From contig JACPZF010000045.1 of the NCBI GenBank assembly GCA_016195615.1, forward strand, positions 1 to 12,650: a DNA stretch of 12,650 nt. Direction: 5' to 3'. Position 1 is the first letter of the stretch; each line of letters opens with the position of its first letter. The notes beneath the pieces are model-generated. The model was not told the DNA's origin and ran no database searches. It saw only the letters and a program-made list of their open reading frames with translations. This stretch comes from Candidatus Gottesmanbacteria bacterium. GTDB lineage: Bacteria > Patescibacteriota > Microgenomatia > JACPZF01. Positions 1 through 7,130 of the stretch are shown one piece after another. Both the position numbers and the translations under genes were made by a program.

Positions 1-1
1 G

Positions 2-121
2 GAACGGCTTAATTCCTGGCTTAAAAGCTTTTGGAGGATTAGATTAAGAAGAGACTATCATTCTGCCATGTTCAAGGCTTTCGTCTATTTGGCACTTATT
101 ATTGTCTTAATAAGAAATTAG
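2..121 (+). mobile_element. 3' end of an IS5-like DDE transposase gene (partial)
   Basis: The first open frame of the window encodes the last 39 residues of a protein and stops with TAG at 119-121. It begins ERLNSWLKSF and continues with an Arg-rich stretch, a Met-x-x-AF motif and a hydrophobic LALIIVLIR tail. This pattern (R-x-N-x-WLK-x-F, then R-rich, then AF-x-x-LA) is the usual C-terminus of IS4/IS5-superfamily DDE transposases, which carry it after the last catalytic Glu. The rest of the gene lies outside the window, so intactness cannot be judged. The right end of the element should lie between about 122 and 150; without the left end the terminal repeat cannot be identified. Confidence 0.7.
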
Positions 122-183
122 GAGTTTTGAAATGACCTTTATCTGTTACTTTTCATGAAGATTTATTTATCAAAGATTTTTAT

Positions 184-519
184 ATGTATGATTCGCAAAC
201 ATTTGATCATGAAGTATCATTTTTGGCATTTAAAGAAAAAATTCTCAGAGCCGGTGTTGGTCTTTATAATGGTTATGACAGCGATTACGACCCGCTCGCC
301 GTCGGTGATGTGGTACTTGGATGGAAAGTTGTTGACGGTTATGTTCCCAATAACCCAGCCGCTGATATTAATGAAGATGGACAATTTGCCGCTTGGTCTT
401 TGGCCAGGAAAGTTATCAAGCGAGTGATCAATCCCGAAATTCCCGGAAAAGCAGATTTAAAAATAAAGCAAAAAGTGATTGATTTGGTATTTGAAGATTT
501 GATATTGAAGCTTTTTTAA
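184..519 (+). CDS. Unknown protein, possibly 5'-truncated by the adjacent IS element
   Basis: A 111-codon frame that I do not recognise. It is acidic in the middle (Asp/Asn-rich around residues 34-70, including DINEDG, which resembles a calcium-loop half) and helix-like and basic at the end. No signal peptide or membrane segment is visible. The first ATG is at 184, but the same frame is open back to 136, directly after a TGA at 133-135 and the expected IS right end. The Met may therefore be internal and the true 5' part lost or separated by the insertion. No convincing promoter or Shine-Dalgarno precedes the ATG. The stop is 5 bp from the convergent LytR_C gene. Coding is plausible but function is unknown. 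Confidence 0.45.
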   Translation: MYDSQTFDHEVSFLAFKEKILRAGVGLYNGYDSDYDPLAVGDVVLGWKVVDGYVPNNPAADINEDGQFAAWSLARKVIKRVINPEIPGKADLKIKQKVIDLVFEDLILKLF

Positions 520-524
520 ATTTT

Positions 525-1103
525 TTACTTCCTCTTCCCCGTCGTAATTATTGCGTCGTATTTGCCGCTCTCGGCAGAGTTGGTCGCGGAAACGCTTGTA
601 TAAAGATCGCTAAGAAGCGTTGTTAAATCAATCTTCAGCGCTACAGGAAAGGTGCTAAAGTACGTAACTTCGGTCTTGGCGTCGGCTGAAGTCGAAGCGG
701 CGTTACCCGTATCAATGGTCGCAAATCCCGCACTTGTTAATTTTCCTTTTAAGAAAGAGGCTTCACCGGTTACGCCGGTACCGTTTAGCACTTCGATTTT
801 AACTTTCTGTTTGGGCGAAAGCGTTGGCGTGGTTTCTTTACCCGGAGTGATGCTTACCGAAGGCGTTGCCGTAGGCGTTGAAGTTGGCGGCAGAGTTACT
901 TGTTCGGTCGGTGTCGGCGTTGGCGTCACCAGCTCTTTTTTACTGCCCTTTACTTTCCAAAAAATCAGCCCGCCAATAAGCAGAAGCAGTACCACCACGA
1001 CAGCAATAATAACGTTGGCGTTGACTTCGTAAACGTCATCAGATTTCGAACCTTCTAAATTGATATTAGGAATTGCTGGCGGATCTTCCATTGGTTCTGA
1101 CAT
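525..1103 (-). CDS. Membrane-anchored LytR_C-domain protein
   Basis: A 192-residue protein with a short acidic cytoplasmic N-terminus (1-29), one transmembrane helix (about 30-49, Val/Leu-rich, followed by a positive KVKGSKK stretch), a Pro/Thr/Ser-rich linker (about 58-98), and a LytR_C-type domain (about 100-190) opening with VKIEVLNGTG. That motif and the following K-x-x-L-x-x-AGF pattern are typical of the LytR/CpsA/Psr C-terminal domain. The catalytic LCP phosphotransferase domain is absent, so it is not itself a wall-polymer ligase. It probably exposes the domain outside the membrane near the cell wall; a binding role is inference. It is the only gene here with a clear Shine-Dalgarno (AAGGGG, 7 nt before ATG). 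A promoter lies immediately upstream. Confidence 0.8.
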   Translation of the reverse strand: MSEPMEDPPAIPNINLEGSKSDDVYEVNANVIIAVVVVLLLLIGGLIFWKVKGSKKELVTPTPTPTEQVTLPPTSTPTATPSVSITPGKETTPTLSPKQKVKIEVLNGTGVTGEASFLKGKLTSAGFATIDTGNAASTSADAKTEVTYFSTFPVALKIDLTTLLSDLYTSVSATNSAESGKYDAIITTGKRK

Positions 1104-1114
1104 AATTGCCCCTT

Positions 1115-1143
1115 ACTATAATATAGAAAATAAAAAATTGCAA
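1115..1143 (-). promoter_or_regulatory. Sigma70-like promoter of the LytR_C gene
   Basis: On the minus strand TTGCAA (1143-1138) is followed after 17 bp by TATAGT (1120-1115). Only 11 nt separate the -10 box from the ATG at 1103, so the transcript would start almost at the start codon. If so, part of the AAGGGG Shine-Dalgarno would be lost from the mRNA. An upstream alternative start is possible. Confidence 0.55.
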
Positions 1144-1156
1144 GCATTTAATGCGT

Positions 1157-1207
1157 TTACCATTTTCCAAAATTCCCCACTAAAATATTATAATCAAAAA
1201 TATCCAC
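1157..1207 (-). pseudogene. Orphan dockerin-like C-terminal tail
   Basis: Read on the minus strand this segment encodes VDIFDYNILVGNFGKW followed by TAA. Fifteen consecutive codons (1207-1163) match the last dockerin half of the gene at 2563-4185 (2619-2575) with 40 of 45 bases identical. All five differences are synonymous (GAT/GAC, TAT/TAC, TTA/CTG, AAA/AAG). Upstream of the match the homology stops, and the frame runs out of phase into the 3' end of the ATPase gene without a start codon. I read it as the surviving 3' end of a second dockerin-bearing gene whose body was removed or displaced, possibly when the ATPase gene arrived. That history is inference; the match is seen directly. Confidence 0.7.
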
Positions 1208-1223
1208 CGCTGGTAAATAATAC

Positions 1224-2504
1224 TCATAGCAGAGTAGAGGCTGGTGTGAAATTGATTTCTACTCCATGTATGTGTTTTGTGCCTTGTTCGTTTTTTGTTA
1301 CCACCATGGCTTTTTTCAAATGTTCTTTGCTGCAATAGTAAAGCAAATTATTCAAGTCACTCGGACGAATCTGGTTTTGGTATTTGACTTCTATCGGTAG
1401 TTTAGTTTCCGGTGTGGAATAGATAAAGTCTACTTCTTTGATCTGCCGCTTGCGCCAAAAATGAATTTCTCCCTCGTTTTTTCTTAAAAGATAATTGTAA
1501 ACGAATGTTTCAATCATGGCACCGGCATTGTGTTGCCAGAGATCGGACTGTAAACCTTGGACGGTTTTGAGGACTAACGCATTGACAGACGTTGCATAGA
1601 CTTTTCTCTGCCGGACGCTTCTGGTACGAAAACCAATACCGAGATTAAAATTTTGGGATACTACATAGGTTTTTTCTAAAAGGTGCAGGTATTCACGGAC
1701 GGTATTTTGGGCTAGATGTAAATCATGGGCTAGGTTTTGGATTTCTACCATTTGTCCGGAGTGAGTAATAAGGACATTGAGCAGATTAACGATGTCGTTC
1801 CCATAGACTCTTTTCAGCCTCGGTAAATCGTGTTCAACTACTTTTTTGATGATAAAGTCATTGACATATTCCTTCTTTTCCGCCCAATCCGGTAATTTTT
1901 CCAGATACGGGAATTCTCCCCACGAAAGATAGTGCAGAAAGTATTCCGGCGTGTTTGGTTTATCGTTTATGCGCAAATATTCTCCATATCCCATGGGCCG
2001 AAGCACTAATTCTTGGATTCTTCCGGCCAGGGTCTCATGAGCCGTTGATGCGATAAATAAACTGGCTGACCCGCTGATAGTGAACTTCAGCTGGGCGTAG
2101 TGGTCAACATAGTGTTTCAGTACGCTGTTCCAGCGGTCCACGTATTGGATTTCATCGAAAAAAAGATAGCTTTTTTCCTTTGGACACTTTTTCAACTGAT
2201 ACTCAATGATTGCCCGAAGCGATGCTCCTTTGTCTTTCTCAGGCAGTTCCTCGAAGGAAAAATACAAAAGCGTAGTCGGATTCTGGCCCGCCCGCAACAG
2301 ATGATCTACGACTTGCAGGACGAGAGTGGATTTTCCTACGCGTCGTAATCCCACCAGGCTCGTAATCAGTTCCCGATGTATAACGCGTTCTATCAGCGTT
2401 TCAAAAATGTTCCGGTGGGTTTTTTTTGGATCGATCGCTTTGGCTTGGGAATCAACCCACCAGGGATTTTGTTTCACAAGATCATTTATGATTAAATTAT
2501 TCAT
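1224..2504 (-). CDS. AAA_14 / DUF4143 ATPase
   Basis: A 426-residue full-length member of the AAA_14 plus DUF4143 ATPase family, which is often horizontally spread in archaea and small-genome bacteria. Visible are Walker A GLRRVGKST (52-60), Walker B LFFDEIQ (114-120), a sensor-like ISGSAS (144-149), a helix-turn-helix-like stretch (about 255-280), and a C-terminal PD-(D/E)xK-like signature, EVDF (357-360) and IEVK (371-374), with D359, E372 and K374 as candidate residues. The family's cellular role is not firmly known. The gene has its own promoter and palindromic operator and lies between a dockerin-ended gene and an orphan dockerin tail, suggesting it moved in as an independent unit. There is no Shine-Dalgarno before the ATG. 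Confidence 0.85.
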   Translation of the reverse strand: MNNLIINDLVKQNPWWVDSQAKAIDPKKTHRNIFETLIERVIHRELITSLVGLRRVGKSTLVLQVVDHLLRAGQNPTTLLYFSFEELPEKDKGASLRAIIEYQLKKCPKEKSYLFFDEIQYVDRWNSVLKHYVDHYAQLKFTISGSASLFIASTAHETLAGRIQELVLRPMGYGEYLRINDKPNTPEYFLHYLSWGEFPYLEKLPDWAEKKEYVNDFIIKKVVEHDLPRLKRVYGNDIVNLLNVLITHSGQMVEIQNLAHDLHLAQNTVREYLHLLEKTYVVSQNFNLGIGFRTRSVRQRKVYATSVNALVLKTVQGLQSDLWQHNAGAMIETFVYNYLLRKNEGEIHFWRKRQIKEVDFIYSTPETKLPIEVKYQNQIRPSDLNNLLYYCSKEHLKKAMVVTKNEQGTKHIHGVEINFTPASTLL

Positions 2505-2512
2505 ACTTTTGA

Positions 2513-2543
2513 TTTTAAGTGTACATTTACACTTAAAAGTGTA
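2513..2543. promoter_or_regulatory. Palindromic operator-like repeat at the ATPase promoter
   Basis: An 11-bp perfect inverted repeat, TTTTAAGTGTA (2513-2523) and TACACTTAAAA (2528-2538), is separated by 4 bp. A third AAGTGTA half-site (2537-2543) forms a second palindrome with the middle one, TACACTT-AA-AAGTGTA. Three alternating half-sites cover the spacer and -10 region of the ATPase promoter, as expected for a repressor site. No regulator gene is visible nearby, so autoregulation or a distant regulator is inference. Confidence 0.55.
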
Positions 2544-2547
2544 TCAA
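2518..2547 (-). promoter_or_regulatory. Sigma70-like promoter of the ATPase gene
   Basis: On the minus strand TTGATA (2547-2542), an 18-bp spacer and TACACT (2523-2518) form a plausible promoter ending 13 nt before the ATG at 2504. It is embedded in the inverted repeats of 2513-2543, so a bound protein would block it. Confidence 0.5.
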
Positions 2548-2549
2548 AA

Positions 2550-2575
2550 TTGACGACAAATGTCAATTAGTCGTC
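2550..2575 (-). terminator. Weak hairpin at the end of the operon
   Basis: GACGAC (minus strand, 2575-2570) can pair with GTCGTC (2557-2552) across a 12-nt loop, followed by AATTTT. A competing stem TTGAC/GTCAA overlaps it. The 5' arm lies in the last codons and stop of the dockerin gene. The stem is short and the T-run poor, so termination here is only a suggestion. Confidence 0.3.
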
Positions 2576-4185
2576 TTTCCAAAATTCCCCACCAGAATAT
2601 TGTAGTCAAAAATATCCACTTTGCCATTTTTATCAAGATCACCAGTTTTAAATGTTGATTGTATAGGTAAATCTACCAGCTTAATTCCCTCTTTTTCGCT
2701 TTGCATAACTATCTTATTGGTTTTTTGATCTACGACAACAGGATAAAGTAAACCCAGCGGAGCGGAAGTTTTTTGCTCTTCGCGAAAAAAAGGCGTCAGA
2801 TAGGGAATGACGCCTTGATAAGTAATGATTGTTTTTAAAGACCTATCGGTTTCCTGCCATTTTAAAAGAGATGTCGTCCACTCGGGAAAATAACCGTTAG
2901 CGGGCGAAACAACCATTTCGTCAATGCCATCATCATTTAAATCATTAATATCCCAAAGAAATTTATTTTCGATAATTAATTCATCTGCTGTGCTTCCACT
3001 TTTCGAGATATGTAAAACCCAGTGCCCGTCGACATAAACAGTGTAAGCCGCTCGTGATGGCTGACCGCCTCCTGTTTTTAAAAAGAAACTATTGGGGTAA
3101 ACGACGCGGTTTTGATACTTATTGCCGTCATTGTTGTCATGAGCAAAGGAGAAAAAACGATCGTCGAGTTTTTCCGACATCCAATCGTAAATCGTAACGT
3201 GGCGTTCGATTTGTCCCCAATGGTCATTCTCTATTTTTCCGTTTATTTTGTCAGAAAACACGCTATAAGCAGATGTACCGGCAATCAGCACTAAATTTTG
3301 AGGATCGTTTGGATCAGTTGTCACAAGGCCATAATTTCTACCAACCAAATCACTTCTTCCTCCGCTCATAAATCGAAGATCGGAAATGAGTTGGGAGGGT
3401 CCGTAAGATCCGATTTTATACTGCACAACCCTGCCGGAGGTGAAAAATACCAGACGAAATTCATTATTGTTTTTAAGAATCAAACCGTTGGCAATATGTC
3501 TCTTAGCAATATATCCTTTTGATACTGGATAATTATCGTATTCTGGTGCAGATGGATAGTAAAAATAATCGCTGGCAAAATTACCCTCTTGGCTATTAGT
3601 AAAATTAAAAGTTTTTATCCAACCTTTAGTCGCGTATAAAGGAACGAGTCCAAATGTCTTTGTGTAATTACCAAAAAGTACTGAAAGATGCGTCCACTGG
3701 GGAGTCGGATATATTGTACTTCCAAAATCCCAGCAGAGATCTCTTAAGGGCTCAGTGACTTTAATTATTTTCCCGTCTTTTCCGCTGACAAAAAAAAGGG
3801 ATGTAGTATTCAGGACAAATACTCCGCAAGTCTCATCAGTAGGTTTGGCATCAACTAGACCCAGGTCGGGCCACCCGTCGCCGTCAAAATCAAAGCCGCC
3901 GAAAAAACCGGCGTACACCGAATAATCTAGCGGTGTGATATCCCCAATATTTTTTTCCCAGATTAATTCTTCATCTGAATCAAGCGTTCTAATTATCTTG
4001 CCTTCTTTGAAAAAAGACACATTTTTAACCGAAGACCGCGGATCGGAAACTGGATAAAGAGGCAGGATTTGCCCTGATTTAGTAATTAGAACTTTATTGG
4101 AAGCGAAAATAGACACTTTATGCGTTACGTTAAAAAGAAAAAATACCAGTGAAATGGCGATTAATAAGCGGCAGAAAAATTTCAT
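2563..4185 (-). CDS. Exported FG-GAP-like repeat protein with C-terminal dockerin tail
   Basis: I take the ATG at 4185 (540 residues) because it begins a clear signal peptide: MKFFCR followed by a hydrophobic core to about residue 24 and an ...FAS cleavage-like site near 30. The frame could start upstream at 4239, but that would overlap cysS and bury the signal. Calcium-loop motifs of the FG-GAP/VCBS kind are FDFDGDGWPD (98-107) and DINDLNDDGIDE (412-423). The C-terminus carries one dockerin type I-like half, GDLDKNGKVDIFDYN (515-529) then ILVGNFG. It is probably a secreted or surface beta-propeller-like protein. No cohesin partner is in the window. The start is 1 bp after the cysS stop, implying co-translation with cysS. 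Confidence 0.75.
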   Translation of the reverse strand: MKFFCRLLIAISLVFFLFNVTHKVSIFASNKVLITKSGQILPLYPVSDPRSSVKNVSFFKEGKIIRTLDSDEELIWEKNIGDITPLDYSVYAGFFGGFDFDGDGWPDLGLVDAKPTDETCGVFVLNTTSLFFVSGKDGKIIKVTEPLRDLCWDFGSTIYPTPQWTHLSVLFGNYTKTFGLVPLYATKGWIKTFNFTNSQEGNFASDYFYYPSAPEYDNYPVSKGYIAKRHIANGLILKNNNEFRLVFFTSGRVVQYKIGSYGPSQLISDLRFMSGGRSDLVGRNYGLVTTDPNDPQNLVLIAGTSAYSVFSDKINGKIENDHWGQIERHVTIYDWMSEKLDDRFFSFAHDNNDGNKYQNRVVYPNSFFLKTGGGQPSRAAYTVYVDGHWVLHISKSGSTADELIIENKFLWDINDLNDDGIDEMVVSPANGYFPEWTTSLLKWQETDRSLKTIITYQGVIPYLTPFFREEQKTSAPLGLLYPVVVDQKTNKIVMQSEKEGIKLVDLPIQSTFKTGDLDKNGKVDIFDYNILVGNFGKTTN

Positions 4186-4186
4186 A

Positions 4187-5638
4187 TTAAGTCTTAACAC
4201 TTTTGACTTTAGTTCCGCTCTCCGTATCTTCCACCACATATCCCTTATTTTCGATTTTTATTCTTACCTCATCACTTTTTGCCCACTCTTTTTGCGCTCT
4301 TAAGTCTTCTCGCTTTTTGACTAAAATCATTATTTCTTGCGGTATGGTCTTTTCTTTATGTATTTTTTCACCCAACCCTAAACCAAAAACTTTATCAAAC
4401 TCTAAAATCATATTTAATTTATCGCTATTAGTAACCTTGCTATCATCAACCATTTCCCAAGTAACGGCTAGTGCTTCCGGAATATTTAAGTCGGTATTAA
4501 TTGCCGTTATAAATCTGTTTTGGTAGTCGTTTTTACTCATCTTTTTCTTTTTTTCGAATTTAGAGTTTAGAGTTTCGAGTTTGTAATTGGCGATCTTTTG
4601 TTTTAATCTCCCTAGTGCTCTCTTTGCCCCAGTGATAGACTTCCAGGTAAAATTCATGGTAGACCTATAGTGGGTGTTTAAATACAGATACCTTAGGTCT
4701 AATAGATCAAAACCCCTATTTTCTATATCATCTTTGGTGTAAAAATTACCTAGCGATTTGCTCATTTTCTGGCCGCTTACCAAAAGATGGGCAAAATGTA
4801 CCCAATACTTGGCAAAGGGTTTTCCCGTTGCAACTTCACTTTGGGCTATTTCATTGGTGTGATGAACCGGAATGTGATCAACGCCGCCGCTATGAACATC
4901 AATGGTTCGACTACGCTCACCATGAAAATTATTATTTTCAAACGTATTGCCCAGGTATTTCAAACTCATAGCGCTGCACTCAATATGCCAACCCGGAAAT
5001 CCTTTTCCCCACGGGCTATCCCATTCCATTTGACGGTGAGAGTCGGCTTCACTAAACTTCCATAGCGCGAAATCAGTCGGATGTTTTTTACCAGCTACAA
5101 CTTCAATTCTAGCGCCGGCTTTCAATCCCTTAGTATCCAACCTTGCCAGTTTGCCGTAGTCACGAAGCCGACTGGTATCAAAATAGACGCCATCTCCTAT
5201 CCTATAGGTATACCCTTTAAGCTCTAGCGCTCTGATTAGATCAATCATTTCTTTGATATGATCTGTTGCCCGGCTGATCACATTCGCCGGTTTAATATTT
5301 AATTTTTTCAGGCTATCGAAAAAATCTTCGGTATAGAATTTAGCAATTTCCCAAACGCTTTTGCCTTCTCTTCTGGCGCCTTTTTCCATCTTGTCTTCAC
5401 CCGTATCCTCGTTGCTTGTTAAATGACCAACGTCAGTAATGTTCATCACTTGAAAAACGTCATAACCGTTTAAAGATAGAACGCGTTTAAGAATATCGGT
5501 ATTGGTATAAGTTCGAAGATTCCCAATATGCTGAAAGTCATAAACTGTTGGTCCGCAGGAATACATGCCAACGCGTGGAGGTTTTATCGGATTAAATGGT
5601 TCGATTTTTCTAGTTAATGTATTGTACAGTTTAAGCAT
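4187..5638 (-). CDS. cysS: Cysteinyl-tRNA synthetase
   Basis: A class I aminoacyl-tRNA synthetase of 483 residues that charges tRNA-Cys. It has CGPTVYD (28-34) with zinc ligand C28, the HIGH-type motif HIGN (37-40), C221 in [11 protein letters not shown]-x-NE (259-263, candidate ligands H259 and E263), and KMSKS (291-295). Length is close to the usual ~460, the excess due to two inserts. Thirteen residues (234-246) sit between NTF and DVHSGG, where the family normally reads straight through; their DNA contains a repeat. A Lys-rich stretch (353-366, [14 protein letters not shown]) lies in the region leading to the anticodon-binding part. No Shine-Dalgarno is visible, only an A-rich leader. It is translationally close to the downstream exported protein. 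Confidence 0.96.
   Translation of the reverse strand: MLKLYNTLTRKIEPFNPIKPPRVGMYSCGPTVYDFQHIGNLRTYTNTDILKRVLSLNGYDVFQVMNITDVGHLTSNEDTGEDKMEKGARREGKSVWEIAKFYTEDFFDSLKKLNIKPANVISRATDHIKEMIDLIRALELKGYTYRIGDGVYFDTSRLRDYGKLARLDTKGLKAGARIEVVAGKKHPTDFALWKFSEADSHRQMEWDSPWGKGFPGWHIECSAMSLKYLGNTFENNNFHGERSRTIDVHSGGVDHIPVHHTNEIAQSEVATGKPFAKYWVHFAHLLVSGQKMSKSLGNFYTKDDIENRGFDLLDLRYLYLNTHYRSTMNFTWKSITGAKRALGRLKQKIANYKLETLNSKFEKKKKMSKNDYQNRFITAINTDLNIPEALAVTWEMVDDSKVTNSDKLNMILEFDKVFGLGLGEKIHKEKTIPQEIMILVKKREDLRAQKEWAKSDEVRIKIENKGYVVEDTESGTKVKSVKT
4541..4582 (-). repeat. Low-complexity insert inside cysS
   Basis: The DNA repeats a TTTAGAGTTT/TTCGAGTTT motif on the plus strand and encodes residues 353-366 of CysRS ([14 protein letters not shown]). 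It resembles the AT-rich simple-sequence spacers between genes in this window rather than coding DNA, and remains in frame. It lies in a region expected to be a variable linker. Confidence 0.4.
4901..4939 (-). repeat. In-frame repeat insertion in cysS (13 codons)
   Basis: This 39-bp segment encodes [13 protein letters not shown] (residues 234-246), which interrupts the conserved stretch running from NTF into DVHSGG. On the minus strand the core is ATGGT, GAGCGTAGTCGA, ACCAT: an inverted repeat with 5-bp arms around a motif I know as a widespread dispersed bacterial repeat (ATGGTGAGC...GTCGAACCAT). Its length is a multiple of three and it contains no stop. Confidence 0.65.
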
Positions 5639-5650
5639 TTTTTTTAATTT

Positions 5651-5690
5651 TGACTTGTACTTTTGACATTTGACTTTTGAATTGTTTTAT
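5651..5690. repeat. TTTTGAC-type low-complexity spacer
   Basis: The gap upstream of cysS is built of irregular TTTTGAC / ATTTGAC / TTTTGAATT units. It closely resembles the spacer at 7131-7166. Such spacers are dispersed simple sequence; no promoter or ribosome-binding site is evident. Confidence 0.5.
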
Positions 5691-6133
5691 CCGCTTACTC
5701 CCCTATGTCTTTCCCCACTACCGCGGTTTTTAAGTTTTAACATTTCCAATAAATCAGGCAGTTTATTTTTTTTCTTGTCTTCTTCCTGGTTTTTAATCTT
5801 ATCCATACTAAATCCCGGCTTGCCGGAAACGTATTTGGGCAGTTCTTGCTCTGAAGTCTTTGGGGTTTGCATCATCGCGGCTAAATTTTGACGAATCTCG
5901 GCCAGTTGGGGTTTTTTATTCTGGTCGTCGTTTTGCCTCATCTGGGAAATCATTTTCTGCTGCCGTTGGGCCTGCCACTTCTCGTCTGGCATCTGCCCAT
6001 TTTGGGCCTGCCCGGCAACCTGCTTGGCCCCAGTTTCTAAAATATCAAAAGGGGTCTTTACCGCTTGTTGAACAGTTTTACCGACAGTTTGGGAAAGCCC
6101 TTCAAAAACATCGCCGATGACATTATCTGGCAT
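5687..6133 (-). CDS. Small Gln/Lys-rich unknown protein
   Basis: A 148-residue soluble, highly charged protein that I do not recognise as a named family. The N-terminal third is helix-like (MPDNVIGDVFEGLSQTV, then KTPFDILETG). The middle (about 42-95) is rich in Gln, Met and Arg (KWQAQRQQKMISQMRQ), suggesting a coiled coil or long helix. The C-terminal part has a Lys-rich linker and ends basic, GERHRGVSG. There is no signal peptide or membrane helix. It lies 12 bp after the S66 peptidase gene and 48 bp before cysS on the same strand, so it is very likely transcribed with them. No Shine-Dalgarno precedes the ATG. It may be a lineage-specific conserved protein. Confidence 0.65.
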   Translation of the reverse strand: MPDNVIGDVFEGLSQTVGKTVQQAVKTPFDILETGAKQVAGQAQNGQMPDEKWQAQRQQKMISQMRQNDDQNKKPQLAEIRQNLAAMMQTPKTSEQELPKYVSGKPGFSMDKIKNQEEDKKKNKLPDLLEMLKLKNRGSGERHRGVSG

Positions 6134-6145
6134 ATAGTTAATTCG

Positions 6146-7123
6146 TTAATTAAGACTAAGAAAGTTGAGGGTTGCTGCTTTCTTATGTAATTTTAATTCG
6201 ACCGGCCAGCCCGTTCCCATGGTACGGAAAAATTTCCGGCTGTCCAAATGGCCAAAATTGGCATACCATAAAACAGGGATATCGTCTGCTGAGATTCTGC
6301 TCAGCATTTTCCTTATGTCGCTTTTAGAGAAATCTCTCCCACCCAGATGTTTAAAATTAACAATCGCGGCCTTCACGCTGGAATAAGAGGTCATTGTGGA
6401 AAGAAACCTTCTGACGTTTTCATCAGACTCTTCGGTTTCTTCGACGGCTAAAATCACATCGCCTAGTTTCGTCAAAAGATTATAGTCGCTGGCAAAACAA
6501 TCATGCATCGTCATCAAATTCCCCGCAACTAGTACGCCTTGCATTTTTTTCTCCTTAGATTTTTGGATTATTTGCAAAGTCTCAATTTTCGAAAAGGGTT
6601 TGGCCGAAAAAATAGCTTTATAAATGCTTTCTTTGGTTTCGGCGGTTCTTTTGTGCAAAAAGGTTAAATTAGGCGCGTAAAAACTGGCCAGTTTATAGTA
6701 AATCAAAGGAACCTCGAGTGTCGTCGCGTCGGAAAAACCAATCATCGAAATTCTTTTTTTGGCAATAAGTTTTAAAAGCCTGTCAAAATTGTGATAGTGA
6801 AAAAGCCGGTTGGCGTCAAATCCGCCTTTAACGCTGTAAAACCCATCGATACCATTTTGAGCCAAAAGCACCATTTCGGAAATAACCGTTTCGGGCGAAG
6901 AAGAAGCCCTATTTTCCACCTGATCGGTGATATGTTTAGCAACAACGACTTTAAGTCCCCAATCTTCAAGCAGAGCGATTGATTTTCTAATATCTCTCAT
7001 ATCCGCCCTGGTTACACGATCCGAAAAGGCCACAGCGGCAATGGTACAGCCTTTTTTGAGAATTTTAGGCCGCCTGATAGTCTTTTGTATAACTTTAAGC
7101 CATTTGGTAGCTTTCTTATCCAT
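6146..7123 (-). CDS. S66-family LD-carboxypeptidase (LdcA/MccF-like)
   Basis: A 325-residue protein if translated from ATG 7123. The frame extends to 7177, but the extra 18 codons (GIKSQNSKCKSQKYKN) are low-complexity spacer DNA overlapping the upstream gene, so I prefer the shorter start. S66 marks are a GGF motif (100-102), nucleophile S131 in IGFSDATT, a Glu in VEETEE (E228 or E229), and H292 in NFGH, giving the Ser-Glu-His triad of LD-carboxypeptidases. The family removes the terminal D-Ala from tetrapeptides during peptidoglycan recycling; some members (MccF) instead cleave peptide-nucleotide antibiotics. No signal peptide is seen, so it is cytoplasmic. Proximity to murD and murL in one operon favours a wall role. 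Confidence 0.85.
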   Translation of the reverse strand: MDKKATKWLKVIQKTIRRPKILKKGCTIAAVAFSDRVTRADMRDIRKSIALLEDWGLKVVVAKHITDQVENRASSSPETVISEMVLLAQNGIDGFYSVKGGFDANRLFHYHNFDRLLKLIAKKRISMIGFSDATTLEVPLIYYKLASFYAPNLTFLHKRTAETKESIYKAIFSAKPFSKIETLQIIQKSKEKKMQGVLVAGNLMTMHDCFASDYNLLTKLGDVILAVEETEESDENVRRFLSTMTSYSSVKAAIVNFKHLGGRDFSKSDIRKMLSRISADDIPVLWYANFGHLDSRKFFRTMGTGWPVELKLHKKAATLNFLSLN

Positions 7124-7130
7124 ATTTTTA

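Noticed and set aside
652..1032. Plus-strand frame opposite the LytR_C gene
   Set aside because: A Val-rich antisense shadow of the Pro/Thr linker and membrane helix, with no promoter.
1157..1223. Frameshifted continuation of the ATPase into the dockerin tail
   Set aside because: The ATPase is already full length with its PD-(D/E)xK-like end, and the tail matches another gene, so a fusion or frameshift is unnecessary.
4186..4239. Longer start for the dockerin protein at 4239
   Set aside because: It overlaps the cysS 3' end and places 18 charged residues before an otherwise perfect signal peptide.
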